Of a DNA stretch of 64,000 nucleotides, positions 48,101 through 60,100 are shown one piece after another (the first letter of the stretch is position 1; each line of letters opens with the position of its first letter). The notes beneath the pieces were generated by a model. It saw only the letters and a list, made by a program, of their open reading frames with translations, was not told where the DNA came from and searched no databases. The stretch covers positions 1,178,001-1,242,000 of the forward strand of contig NZ_JAJFZL010000001.1 of NCBI RefSeq assembly GCF_020733635.1. The letters run 5' to 3'. Position numbers and translations under genes: made by a program. This DNA is from Nocardia spumae. GTDB taxonomy: Bacteria > Actinomycetota > Actinomycetes > Mycobacteriales > Mycobacteriaceae.

Positions 48101-51100
48101 CAGAGTGCGCACCCCGGCCCGGATGAACGGTGAATCATCCTGTGTCACAACATGGTCCGGTGGCGCGACGGACTTCTGGTCCGCGGTGACGAGAAGATCG
48201 ACCCGTACACCGTCGCCGGTGGGTTCTACCACCATCGATACCGGACCCTGATGTGTGCGCAGCAATTGTTCGAGCGCGGAGACGATCGAGTCTCGGGCAG
48301 CGGCCGCTGCCGCCGGTGGCCAGTCGGAGATCTCGGCGAAGAACCACGCTCCGGCACGCTGGAGGTCTGCGGCGGACCACAGCGGGTGCGTGGGCGTTCG
48401 GATGTCGAGGGTGTTGTCCGGTGTTGCCGCAATCATTTCCGGCGCTTGCGGGCGCGAGCTCGCGCGATCCTCGGTGGGCATGTCCTCGGCCCAGCCACCA
48501 CCGGATTCCGCCAGCCAGGTTTCCAGCCGGTCGTGCACCGCTGCCAGTGCGGCGGTGGTTCGCACCCGGTCGGCCCCCAGACCCACCGACTCGTAGCGCG
48601 TGCTGACGGCGCCGTCGACCATGGTGAATTCGACTGTGAAAGTCGCTGGTTCACAGCGTGGAACGGTCAGAGCGAAGGTGACCGCGATACCGCCGGGGGT
48701 ACGGGTGGTTTCGGTGACCTGCACCGACGTCCAGAGGTGGCCGCCCCACGGCGCGGGGGCAGCGAAGTATCCGGAGAGCAGCGGTGCCGCATTGGCACCC
48801 AGATCCTGCAGGAAACTGGTTGCGTCCGGCTGTGTTCCGTCGCTGTTCCACAGCGAATCGGTACGGTTGCCGGCCACCGGGGCGCACCGGGACAGATCGG
48901 CACGCGCGGTGTGGAGCGCGTCGAGAACCTGTGCCTGACTGCGGTAGTCGAGGTCGCTGCCCGTCGTGGGCGGGGACAGGTCGAACTCGACGATCGCGCC
49001 CTGGAGGCGCCACATACCCATGCCCACGATGTCGCCGATCGAGCCGCCCTGCGCCAGGTACGCGTCGAATACCTGTTCCTGCCACTCGTTGCCGGTGATG
49101 AGCTCACCGGTCGTCGTCAGCAGGAAACCCTGCGGGCCGGCGGTTGTCACGAGCGTGCCGTCCGCGCGTGCCGGGCGTCCGCGCGGGTCGATACGCAGCC
49201 GTTCCAGCACCACGTCGGGCGCGCCCACGGCAGCGACATACCCCGGAAGCGACATCGGGGCGTATTCGGTGCGGCTCGTTGCCGGCACATCGTCGGCCGC
49301 CTCGGCTTCGATGACGAGGTTCCCCGGCGGGGCGAAGCCGGCGAATTCCACACCCGAGCGGGCCAGCCAGGGTGCGATCAGATCACTGTGGAAGGCATCT
49401 GCCGCGGGGGAAACGAACTCACGGTTGGGTCCGTCTTCGCGCTCGTAGTAGGCGACGGTGCGGTCGCGTCCACGAACCAGATGCAGGGTCAGCCGGCCCG
49501 GCGCCTCGTTGCCGCGCAACGACGTGACCGCGAGCTCCACGACCAGGCCGTTATCGGTGCTGTGCCAGTCGACGAGGTCGACCCAGGAATCGGTCCGGGC
49601 GCCGGAGAACATGTTGACGACACCCGGGTCGCCCGCGATGGCGCCGAGCCCCCGGCGTTCGATCAACTGATCCACGGTGGGGACCTGAGCGCCGGGTTTC
49701 CACAGATAGCCCTCGGTCTCGTTGCGGATGACCAGGTTCTCGGCCGGCACATATTGCGACAGTTCGTACTTCGCTTGCGCCGCGAACCTCGAGCTCACCG
49801 CCGACCGGGGCGCGGAGCGTTGGATCAGGCCGCTGCCGAGTTCGGCCTCGATTCGCCGGCCATCCACCACCTGCCAGCTACCGTATGCGAACGGCACATG
49901 CTGTGGATCCGGGAACGTACTCCACAGCAGCCAATGGTTGCCCGCGGAGGTTCGGATCGTATCCCCGACGAAGAAGAACTGCTCCCACCCGCCGGTGTTG
50001 TAGGGTTCGTCGTTCTCGTCACGCAGCACCCCGTCGGCATCGAAATGCAGGTCGTGGTAGGAGATCTGACGCCCGTCCTCGGCGTTGTAGGACGACTCGT
50101 CTTCCATCTCGACTGTCGCATAACCGGCCCGGCGTGCGGTGGCCGCGGCGGTCTCGGCCGTTCGCTCGGCGGCCGGTCCGCCCGTCGCGGGGTTCGCGGA
50201 GTCGGGCGCGGGCGTGGGCCGCGTTGTGGGCTCGGATTCGGAAGCGTTCTGCGGCAACAGGTCCGAGGCGATCCGTCGCAGGTGGTCCGCGAGCGGATAT
50301 CCGAGCAGATGGGCCGCGAGGATGATCCGCTGTTCGGCCATCGTGGGCGCCGGCAGAGATTGTTTGCGAAGCGTCGTACTCACGTGGTTCTGAGGTCGCT
50401 GCGCCAGCGCCGCGACATCGCGTTGGGTCGGTGTGCGCCCTGCGGGTGCGGTGCCCGAATCGCGGTACCGCGATACCATTTCGGCGAGGTCCGCACGTAG
50501 TGCGGGGGCCGGATCGTCGGCCGAATCCGCGGTCGATGGCTGAGAATCGAAAAGGTCCTCCAGCAGGCCGAGGAGTTCGGTTGTTCGCGGCGAGCCGTCA
50601 GCCCGGGCGAACCGCCGCAGCTCGAACAGCGGATCTTCCTCGTGCAACTCGGCGAGCGGAGCGTCGGCGGAGCGCCCGGCCAGTGCGTCCAGGCGCCGAG
50701 CGAGGGCATTCGCTTCTCCCTGAAATGCCTGCTGTGCCCGCACCAGCTGCTGCTGGCGGCGCAGTGTCGCCTGATCATTCCCGGCAGTGCGCCGGTTGAA
50801 CTTTTCGATTCGATGATGCAGATCCAACGATGCCGCTATCCACCGCGACAGGTCCTCGACATCGATCCCCGCCAGCGCCTCGTCCGACATCGAGACGAGC
50901 GCTCGCTGCACATCGTTCACGGTGATCCGCACCGCCCCGGGCATGACGCGATCGGCGGGCAGCGACAGGAATGCGGCCAGCGCCGCGCGCGATGCGGCCG
51001 ACCGGGCGCCCGCGCCGCCCTCGGCGCTTGCGGGGCCGGGTGGTCCGGTGACGGCTCGGGAGGTGAACTCCGGGTCGACGTTACGGCCGATGCGGGCTTT

Positions 51101-54100
51101 CGGTGCGGGCCGGTGTCCGCGGCTCGGTTCGTTCGCCGGGTTGTCGGGGCCGAGGGATTGGTCGGGTGTCGTGGCGGTGGCGGTGGCGGTGGCGGTGGCG
51201 GTGGCCGTGTTGTCGAGTTCTTCGATCAGGATGCGCCCGGAGGCGTCGATCACCACTCGGCCGGGGAAGTAGCCGCCGTCGGGTGCGACCATGCTCTTGA
51301 CCCAATCCTCTGCCGAGGCGGAGGCATCGGCGAGCTCCTCGTCGAGCGACATCACCGTATCGAGGGCGTTCGACACGGCATCGAGCAGCTGCACCGTGTT
51401 CTGGGTGTGGGCCCGCAGCGCTGCGTCGCCGACTCGTCCACGAAGTTCCCATGCGACCAGATCGACCGCGGCGGCGCCGTTATGAGCCCACTCGGCGAGA
51501 CCCAGCATGTCGACCAAGCCGCTGTCGAGCACCGAATCGCGAATCCATTCCAGCTCGCGTGTTCGTGCGCGGGTCAGGTCGCCCATGCGTTGAATGTCGT
51601 CGGCGAGCTCGCCGGTCGCCACATGCTCGAATTCGACGAATCGAGTCCCGGATCCGTCGTCGACACCGGCGATGACATCCGGATTGTCGCCGAGCAACAT
51701 TCCCAGTTGCCTATCGACCAGCCGCGCGAATTCATCCAGCGGGAAAGGCACTCCCTGGGGTACCGCGTGCATCTGCCCGGTCGGCGACATGAGATATTCG
51801 GCTCTGTCGTCCGGGTGCTGTGTACGCCACTGCCGTGCCGTGGCCGCAGCGGTCCCGTAGGCAGTGATGGCGGCGCGTGGTCCCGATGGTGTGGGGATGG
51901 GGCCGAGGTCGGCGGCTCTGCGCTGCGCGACCGCGTTTCGGCGGGTGGCGTCGCGCCATATTTCAACCGGAGTGAGGCCCCGCAGTAGTGCCTGGAGTGC
52001 GTAGGCCGGATGGGTGAGGTCGGCGGGAGCGTTCGCGCCGAAGGCGAGGTTGGCCTCGGCCAGTGCTTCGGAGGGATTGAATACGAGGCGGTCGCCCAGG
52101 CTGGGGATCGGTTCGCCATCCGGACCGACAGTGTTGGCCAGCTGATCCCGCCTGTCCTCCTGGATCGCTGAGAACTGCCAATCTTCGATATTGGCCGACC
52201 ACACCGCGAACAGCTCCGATAGGGGGTATTTGCTGTCCGGATAGGCGTGCTCCAATTCGCTCAGATCGATATCGAAGCCGCGTTTGTCCTTCGGTTGTGT
52301 CAGCCAGTGCTGAAAGACGCTGTACTCGACGTCGTCCGCATTCGGGTATTTATATGCTTGGCTATATCCGATGAGCTGGTCCAGCCATTGTTCGAAGCTG
52401 GTTTCGGCCGGCAGGGACGGGAAGTCGCCGAATTCTTCCGAATCCTGGTCCGTCCAATCGCCGAAGTCTCCTGTCCGTCGGGCCGATATCGGGTTCTTCA
52501 GGCTCTGGAAATGGCTGAACAGGAATCCGAATGCTTGTTCTTCCAGCGACCTTTCCTCGAACCCGGGCGCGTAGAGTCGCGCGACAGGGTCACGAAGATG
52601 GACCATCTCATGACGCAGGGTCGCGTAGGCATAGTTCCCGGCAGGGTCCAGTAGGTGGCCTGCGGCCACCGGTGGGACGGTCTTTTCGTCTCCGTTCGAC
52701 GCCGGGAAGTGATCTTCGTTGATGAACACCATCCGGGGATTTCCAGCGGTGTTCAGCCTTCCGGCAGATGCCGAATATTCGTTCAATGGCACGACGGCGA
52801 TGAAATCCGGTCCGTAGTCCGGTCGTTCGTCGAGGCTGTCGATGACGGCTTTGCGCTCGGCCAGTGACGAGTCGACGGTGATTCCGTGTTTGTACAGTTC
52901 GAGGATTTCGTCGTATTCGTCGATGATGGCGTTGCGGATCCACAGTGCGGTGGTGACCGACACTTTCTCCAGGCCCAATACCTCGATCCCGTAGGTATCG
53001 AAGATCTCCCCGGCTATCGCCCGATTGATATCGCGCGCGGTCTGTTCGTCATAGTCCGGGAGATCGGCCGGCGCGGTGCGAACGATCGGTTGTCCGGGAT
53101 CGGCCGGTCCGGTGACCTCCTGCGACCGGTGTTCGGGCGCGACAACGGAATCGGCGGGCGCGACGCGAGGTGCGAGACCGTCGGTGGTCGAGTCGAATTC
53201 GATGGTATAGGCGTAGTCGACCTGCTCGTAGGCCGGCTGCCAGGACTCGGTGCCGTCGTCGGCTTCTGCCGGGCGAATACGGTGGTTGCCCTCGATGAGG
53301 TTGTCGGCGACGAAGATGAGCCCGTTGATTCTGGTAGCCAGGTAGGCGTGAGCCCGGCCCTGTCGACCGGCGGCCCGATCCTCGTTCTGGCCGACTACCA
53401 CCACGATGGTGTCGAGAGTGGGGTCGGCTTCGAGCTTTTCGATGGCGAGTCGAGCGGGGTCGTCGATGGCGTCGAGCGCGACCGGGGTGAGACCGGCGGC
53501 AAGGTGATCGGCGAGGTCCGCGGGCAGAATACGGCTGGGGTCGGGGTCGTCCTCGGCCTGGTCGGCGCCGAGCGCGTTGGTCATCCGCGAAATCCACGGC
53601 ACGCAATCGAGCGCCGCTCGCGGAATCCCGGTCGGTTGCGGTCGATCGGTGCGCGCGCCCAACGTGGCCATACCGTTCGACAAATCGCGCAGCACCGCGA
53701 ACAACGGCATGCCGAGTGCGTGGGCGATCTCCGCGGCGGTTCTGCCCTGGGCCCAGTGATCGAGCACGGTGAGCTCGGGTCCGGTCGGCTGTTCGGCTCG
53801 CTGCAAGGCGGACCGATTGCCGGATCGGCCCGGGGGCCGCTCGCCCGCCGGTCGCGGATTCAGCTGGTCGTCGATATCCGACAGCACGCGCATGAGCTCC
53901 GGCAGTGGTGCGGAACGCGTTGCGGCCGAGGGAGGTGAGGCGACGATGGCGGCTCGGGTGCTGTGCAGTATGCGGTCCGCGTGCTCGGATTCGATGGCCT
54001 CCCAAACCTCGGCACCGAAGGGGCCGAGCACCGAGACCAATTCCAGCAGGTTGTCCCGGGTCATGCCCTCCGCGGGCCGATCGGCTTCGGCCAGCTGGCT

Positions 54101-57100
54101 GATGTGCAGCATGAGCGCGGCGATGGTCGCGTTGCGGCGGGAGAGTTCGCGATCGAACAGCCGGATTTGCGCCGCTGCCCTGGCGTGAGCCAGGCGGAAC
54201 GACGAGAGATCCGGTGCGGCAGTCGAGTTCAGTATTCGCGTGAATCGGTCGTACTCGTCACGCCAGCGATCGCGCTCCGATCGGGCGAGTTCGCGCGCGT
54301 CCAGCTGCTGGGCGATTCGCTGTTCGATCTCCGCGTAGGTGGTCGGCCTTGCGACATCGAGGCCGATACCGTGTTGCCGCAACAGCCGGTCGAACTCCGC
54401 CGAGATATCGGCGATGAGCTCCCGATCAGCGGGGGAGAGCTCCCCGAGGTCGTCCTCGACCTCGGGCTGTGCCACCGCTGCCGAGCGGAGCAGATCGGCG
54501 GTGACCGTGCCTGCCTTGTCGACTTGGAGGTAGTAGAAATCAACCTGAATTCCCGACTGCGCCAGCGTGTTCAACGTGGCCGCGGACAGGAACGTATCCA
54601 TGTCCGCGTACGGTGACAACACCGCCAGCCGGTTGCCGTCGAGGGTGGCCCAATTGCCGATCCGCTGGCCGGGCAGTTCTGCCAGCAGCCGCCGGCCCGC
54701 ATCGGCGGCGGCCTGTATCCGGGTGGTGCGCAGCGTATCGGCGCCCATTTCCAGCGCCGCCCGCAACCGGGCCTGATCCGTCTGCCGGGGCGCGGTCAGC
54801 AGGTCCGAATCCGGCGCGAGCGGATATTCCGCGTCCACTTCTCGGCATACCGCGGCGAGGTGATCCGAGGCGATGCGGATCAGCTCACCCCACACGGGCG
54901 CGACGGTGACGGTCTCGGTGTGCGCGACAGCCGGGATCGTCGCCGAATGTGATGGTGTGCCGCTCTGTTCGTCGGCGGCTCGAATCGCGCGCCACGAACT
55001 GTTGCCGATGTGATCGCGGGTTTGCCACAACAGATCTTGCTGTTGCCGAACCGACGCCCGGTCCGACTCCGGCCGATCCTGCACCAGCACTCGGCCGGCG
55101 GCGTCCACCCGCACCTGCTGGGTGGTGACGGTGAGCGGGTGCTGCGTCGAAAGCTCGGCGAGCAGCGGGGGAAGCGCGCTGCGTTGGCCCGGAGATTCGA
55201 ACACCTCGACCCGGCCGTCTCCGGCCACTCGCACATTCGTGCCCAGCGATGGGCCACCCAGTGCTGCCGCGACGGCGTCGACCGCCAGGATTTCGGCTCG
55301 ACCACGGCGTGCGGCGGAGCGCACGCCGAGAACTTGCAGCTCGTCACGCACGTCGTGGATCGCACGTGTCAAAGCGCTCAGCGCATGTCGAATGGCATCG
55401 GGCTGGGCGGTGCGCGTGGCGTCCGCGATCCGACGCTCCAGGTCGGAGACATCCAGGTCGGCTGTCGCCGCGCCGGCGCCCACCCAGGCCCCGAGACCCA
55501 GCGCCGCCGCCAGCCCGTTGTCGGCGGTGAGCAATTCGCGTACCGGAGCCAATCGCGAGGCGCGCGTTCGCGCGAGCTCTGCGACTTCGTGCACCAGCTG
55601 AGCCAGCGGGCCCACCGGGGCGATATCCCATTCGTGGAATCCCGCTGGCACCGTGGGCAATCCATCACGATCCATGATGAGCTGCCGGTCCACCAGCAAC
55701 GGGATGTCGTCGAGGTCGCCGCGCGTCGCGCCGGTGATATCGGGAACCACGTCGGAGACATACTCACCCTGGCGGATTCGCTCCGCCAGGGCCGCGAGAA
55801 ATCCGTCCGGGGAGATACTGGGGCGGAATTCGGTGGCGGCCGGGATCTCACCACGGGCAGCGGCGAAATCGAGCCGACCGCGTCCGGGGTTCCCGGCGAG
55901 GGCGGCGGCCCATCGGCGTTCGGGTTCGCGGGCGAACGCCTGCGCGACGGTGAACCCGTTCCGCAACGCGTAGAGCGCGTATGAAGGGTGCGTGGGGTCG
56001 CTGAGACTCCCATGTTCGTGCGCCTCGGCCAGCGCTTCCTCGGGATTGAAGACGGGCTGGTCGCCCAGCGCCGGGACCGACTCGGGCAGGAACCTGTCAT
56101 GTTTCCGGTCGGCTTGCTCGAGCCTCGCCCTGGTTGCCGGGTCGAGATGGTTCAGCCACGCGCGATAGATGTCGCTTCTGGTGACCGTCCGAGCGCCGTT
56201 GCCATCGACCGGTTCGACGCCGCGTTCGCGCAGCCAGTCGTCGAGTGCGTTGCCCCCCGGCACTGTGCGGCGGTCGAATTCGAGCAGCCAGGCATCGAAT
56301 GCGGCGGTCAGATAATCGTCGTCGCGTCGCTCCTTGCGCTGCCTGCTATATCCGGCCAGCTGATCGATCCACGTATCGAACGACATATCGGCGGGGATAT
56401 CTCCACGCCGGCGCAGACCGGTGAAGTACTCGCTCAGATACGGGAACGACCGGCGCTCCATCCCGTCCTGATCGCTGTCCCTACCAGGCGTTAGTGGGTT
56501 CGCGGTCTGCACCTGTGCGTGAACCAGCTCATGGCGCACGACGTCGTATGCGGCGTTTCCGGTGCTGCGCTGCGTGTGCCCGCTCTGAACGCCCTTCTCG
56601 AAGGAGTCCTGGAAGAATTCCGAATTGCAGAAGTAGGTCTCGTTCAGATAGATGACATGCCGGGATTCGTCCACTGCGGTGCCGATGCCGCCCGACTGCC
56701 AGTGGAACGCCTCGAATTGGGCCATCTTCGGGAGGCCCCTCGGCGCGACGATAACGGCATCCAGCCGGAGGTTCGGGTCCTCCGCCATCGCATCGGCGAT
56801 CGCGTTTCGGATCGACAAGGCAGATTCCACGGTCATGCCGAGTTTGTCCATGCCGATGACTTCGATGCCGAACGTCTCGAAGATCTGGGCGGCGATGGCT
56901 TGGGTGGTGAGAGCGGTCGCCCCTGCCACGGTGCCTGGTGCAGCGGATCGACGCCCGGGGGTGCTGGAATAGCGGACGCTGGGGAGGTAACCGACAGTGA
57001 CGCTGGCAGACCCGAGGTCGGGAGCCTGCGCGAGTGCCTTGTTCCGGTCGGGCTTTCCGGTGACAGCTTCGGATCCGCCGGGGGAAAGCGCGGTGCCCGC

Positions 57101-60100
57101 ATCCTCGGCGGCCGCGCGCCGTCCTGGGGCGATGTCGGTGGACACGGATCGTCGTTCGCCGGCGAGGATCTCCTCGGCGCGCGCGTCGAGGGCGAGAACC
57201 AGCTCCGCCATGGCCTCGGCCACTGTGGCGGCGTCGAGTGCCTTCCGGCCGTCGCGAAGATACTGTCCGACCGACGCGACGGAAACACCCATGTCCGTTG
57301 CCGCCTCGGCCATGGTCTTGCCCCGCGAGATGAGAAGGAAGGCCAGCCGCTGCCGCGGCTGCAGCGCGCGCAGCGGGTCGCTACCGGTTCGTGGTGGGGC
57401 GATGAGCCCCTGTCGAATTCCCTCGGCGATCAAGATCGGCCAGTCCGGCTGGACACCCAGCGTCTCGGCCAGGGAGCCGCGTACGGAACGCAGCTTTGTA
57501 CGGCCCATCGCATCGGCGAGGGCCGCCGTATCGGCTCCCGTGGCCAGTAGTTCGAGAAGCAAGATCTGCTGCTCGCGCATGGTGGGAGGACCGAACGCGT
57601 CCGTCCCGCTGGAGAGATCTTCGAGAGCCGGCAATTCCCGAATCTCCGCGAGCGTTCGTTGCAGACCGATCACCGCGGCGCGAACCAGCGCTGTGGGGCG
57701 GGCCCGGCCGGAGCCGGCTTTCAGGAGGTCGCGGAGTGCCGTGCGGTGTAGTTCGGCGAGCTGCGCGAAGGCCCGATTGAACTCATCTGTTGTCGCATTG
57801 GTGATCGTCGTGTCGAAATAGGCGGCCTCGGTGGGGTTTTCGGCGCTCTCGACGGCGAAGGTGTGAACAGCTCGCCGCAGTTCGATGGTGTCGCGGTGTT
57901 TGGGCAGGATGGCGCGAGTGTGGTGGTCGAGCCATTGTTCGATGGTGCGGTCGCCGATATCGGCGTAGTTATCGACGGCGGCGGTGAGGATTTCGGCGGC
58001 GATATCGGAGGCGACTCGTCTCTCGGCAAGTTGCCGTTGCAGCCAGGCCAGCAGATGGCGGCCCTGCGCGCTGTGCGTGAGCGCGTCGAGTGCGCGGTCG
58101 CGATCGCCCGCGGCGAGATGTTCGGCGATGGCGCGGCTGTCGACCGGAGGCCGGACGTCCAGAGCCTGGATGAGCTTCGCCATGGCGGCGGCCTCGGTGG
58201 CCACATCCAGAGCCGCGAAGACCTCACGCCGCAGTCGGTTCACGACACTGACAGAGAATCCGAGCAGTCCGGCTATCCGAGCCTCGGACAGTCCCTGCGC
58301 CCGGTATCGCACTACCCGCAACTGATCGTCGGTCAGCAATCCGGTGGTCAGATCGGTAATCCGATCCTCCGGTGGCGCGATATGCCCACCGCGGATGCCC
58401 TCGATAACGAGCATATGGTGCTGGGCCGAGGTGCGCAGCGCGTAGGCGAGCCCCTTGATCAGGTCCGCGGGTACCACCTTGCGACGCTGCTTGCGCAGCG
58501 CGGATCCGATTTCGTGGCTCTTGGCCCCTTCGGACAGGAGCCGGAGCACCTGATGCTGAATGTCGCTCAACACCACCGGATTCGGCAAGCGGTGCGGGGC
58601 GGATTCGGATCGGGTGGCGGCGGCGGCGTCGGCGGCCGTGCCCCGTGCGAGCAGGTCGATAGCGGTGATCGTCAGCGCGACGGCCTGCGCTGCCGAATGT
58701 ACGTTGAGCCGCGTCGATATCTTCTCTAGCTGGCTTGCCACCGTCCCGCGGGACGTGCCGAGTTTGTGCGCGATTTCCGCGGCGGTGAACCCGGATGCCT
58801 GGTGGGAAAGAATTGCGATTTGCTGGCGCGAGAGTACTTCCTCGAGGTACTTCGCAACCACGACCCGGTCGAACGGCGGGTGGATCAGGCCACTGCGAAC
58901 ACTCGCGGCGACGATCGCCGTCCGTCGATATGGTTCCGGCAGACCCAAAATCTTGGCCAGCGCGGCTACCCGGTTCTTGACGGTGCCGACCGGGATACCC
59001 GTTCTGGCGGCGATCGCTTCGTTGGTCAGCCCCGCCGCGATATCGGCCAGCAGCGCCCGCTGCGGTACGTCGACGCGTCGAGTGTCGACTCGGACGGTTG
59101 CCGACTGGCGGCGCCGCTCGGATATCGCGTGTGAAAGTATCACCGCCGCTTGAAGTCTGGCCGGATTCATCGCCGGCACCGGCATACGCCGCTCGTGCAC
59201 GCCTCGATATGGTTCGAGGTGTGCGCGCTGCCGCTCGGTCAATGTCTTCAGACCCGCGGTGAATTCCGCGGTGGTGACATCGGTCAGGGCGCCGTCGATC
59301 TGCTCGGATTTCTCCGAGCCAGGGATGGCCGCGATCGCTTGCCGGACGGCGTTGCGGAAATTCGCTGCGGCGAGGTGTTCGGGCAGGATGGCGCGTGTGT
59401 GATGGTCGAGCCATTGTTCGATGGTGCGGTCGCCGATATCGGCGTAGTTGTCGATGGCGGCGGTGAGAATCTCGTCTACGACATCGGATGCGACTCGGTG
59501 TTCACCGGGGAATCTTCCGGCCGACCACCGGGCCAGGATTATGCCCGGCTCGCTGTCGGCCAGCGCACGTTTGGCCTGCTCGACACTTCCGCTCTCGAGA
59601 TGAGTGGCTATGGTGCCGTGCAATGCGACCGCGGCACGGGCACCGGCCCCGCTTGTAGCGGGCCTGTTGACATCGGTGCGGGCATTCGGGCCGAGCGGGC
59701 GTTCCGGGTCCACCGCGGTGACGAGCGCGAAATCCTCTGCGCTGCGGGCTGGTTTGGCGATCCAACTCTCGTCGAGCGGCAGATCCGATGGGCCCGGTGC
59801 CGGTCCCTGTCGACCCGTCGACGTCGACGATTCGCTCGTGGCGGTGGGCTCGGTGGGGGAGCGCCGGGGTGCGGAGAGGGCGGCTTCGCCCGAACCCCGC
59901 GGGGGCCGGACGTCGTCGCTTCTCCGCGGCCCGGGCATTCCGGCGTCGCCCGGCCAGTCCGGGCCGGTGACGTCGATCGCACCCGCGTGAATACCCGCGG
60001 TCACCAGCCCCACCATGGTTCGTATGCCCAGTTTCCGGCTGATATCGGCGATGTGCTCGGCGACCTCGGCCTCGGGCATCGCGAGGATATCGGCGACCGC

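Noticed and set aside
48152..50500. Plus-strand frame of 782 codons
   Set aside because: Opposite the beta-rich domain of gene A. Composition is that of an antisense shadow (Arg/Gly/Val) and no motif is visible.
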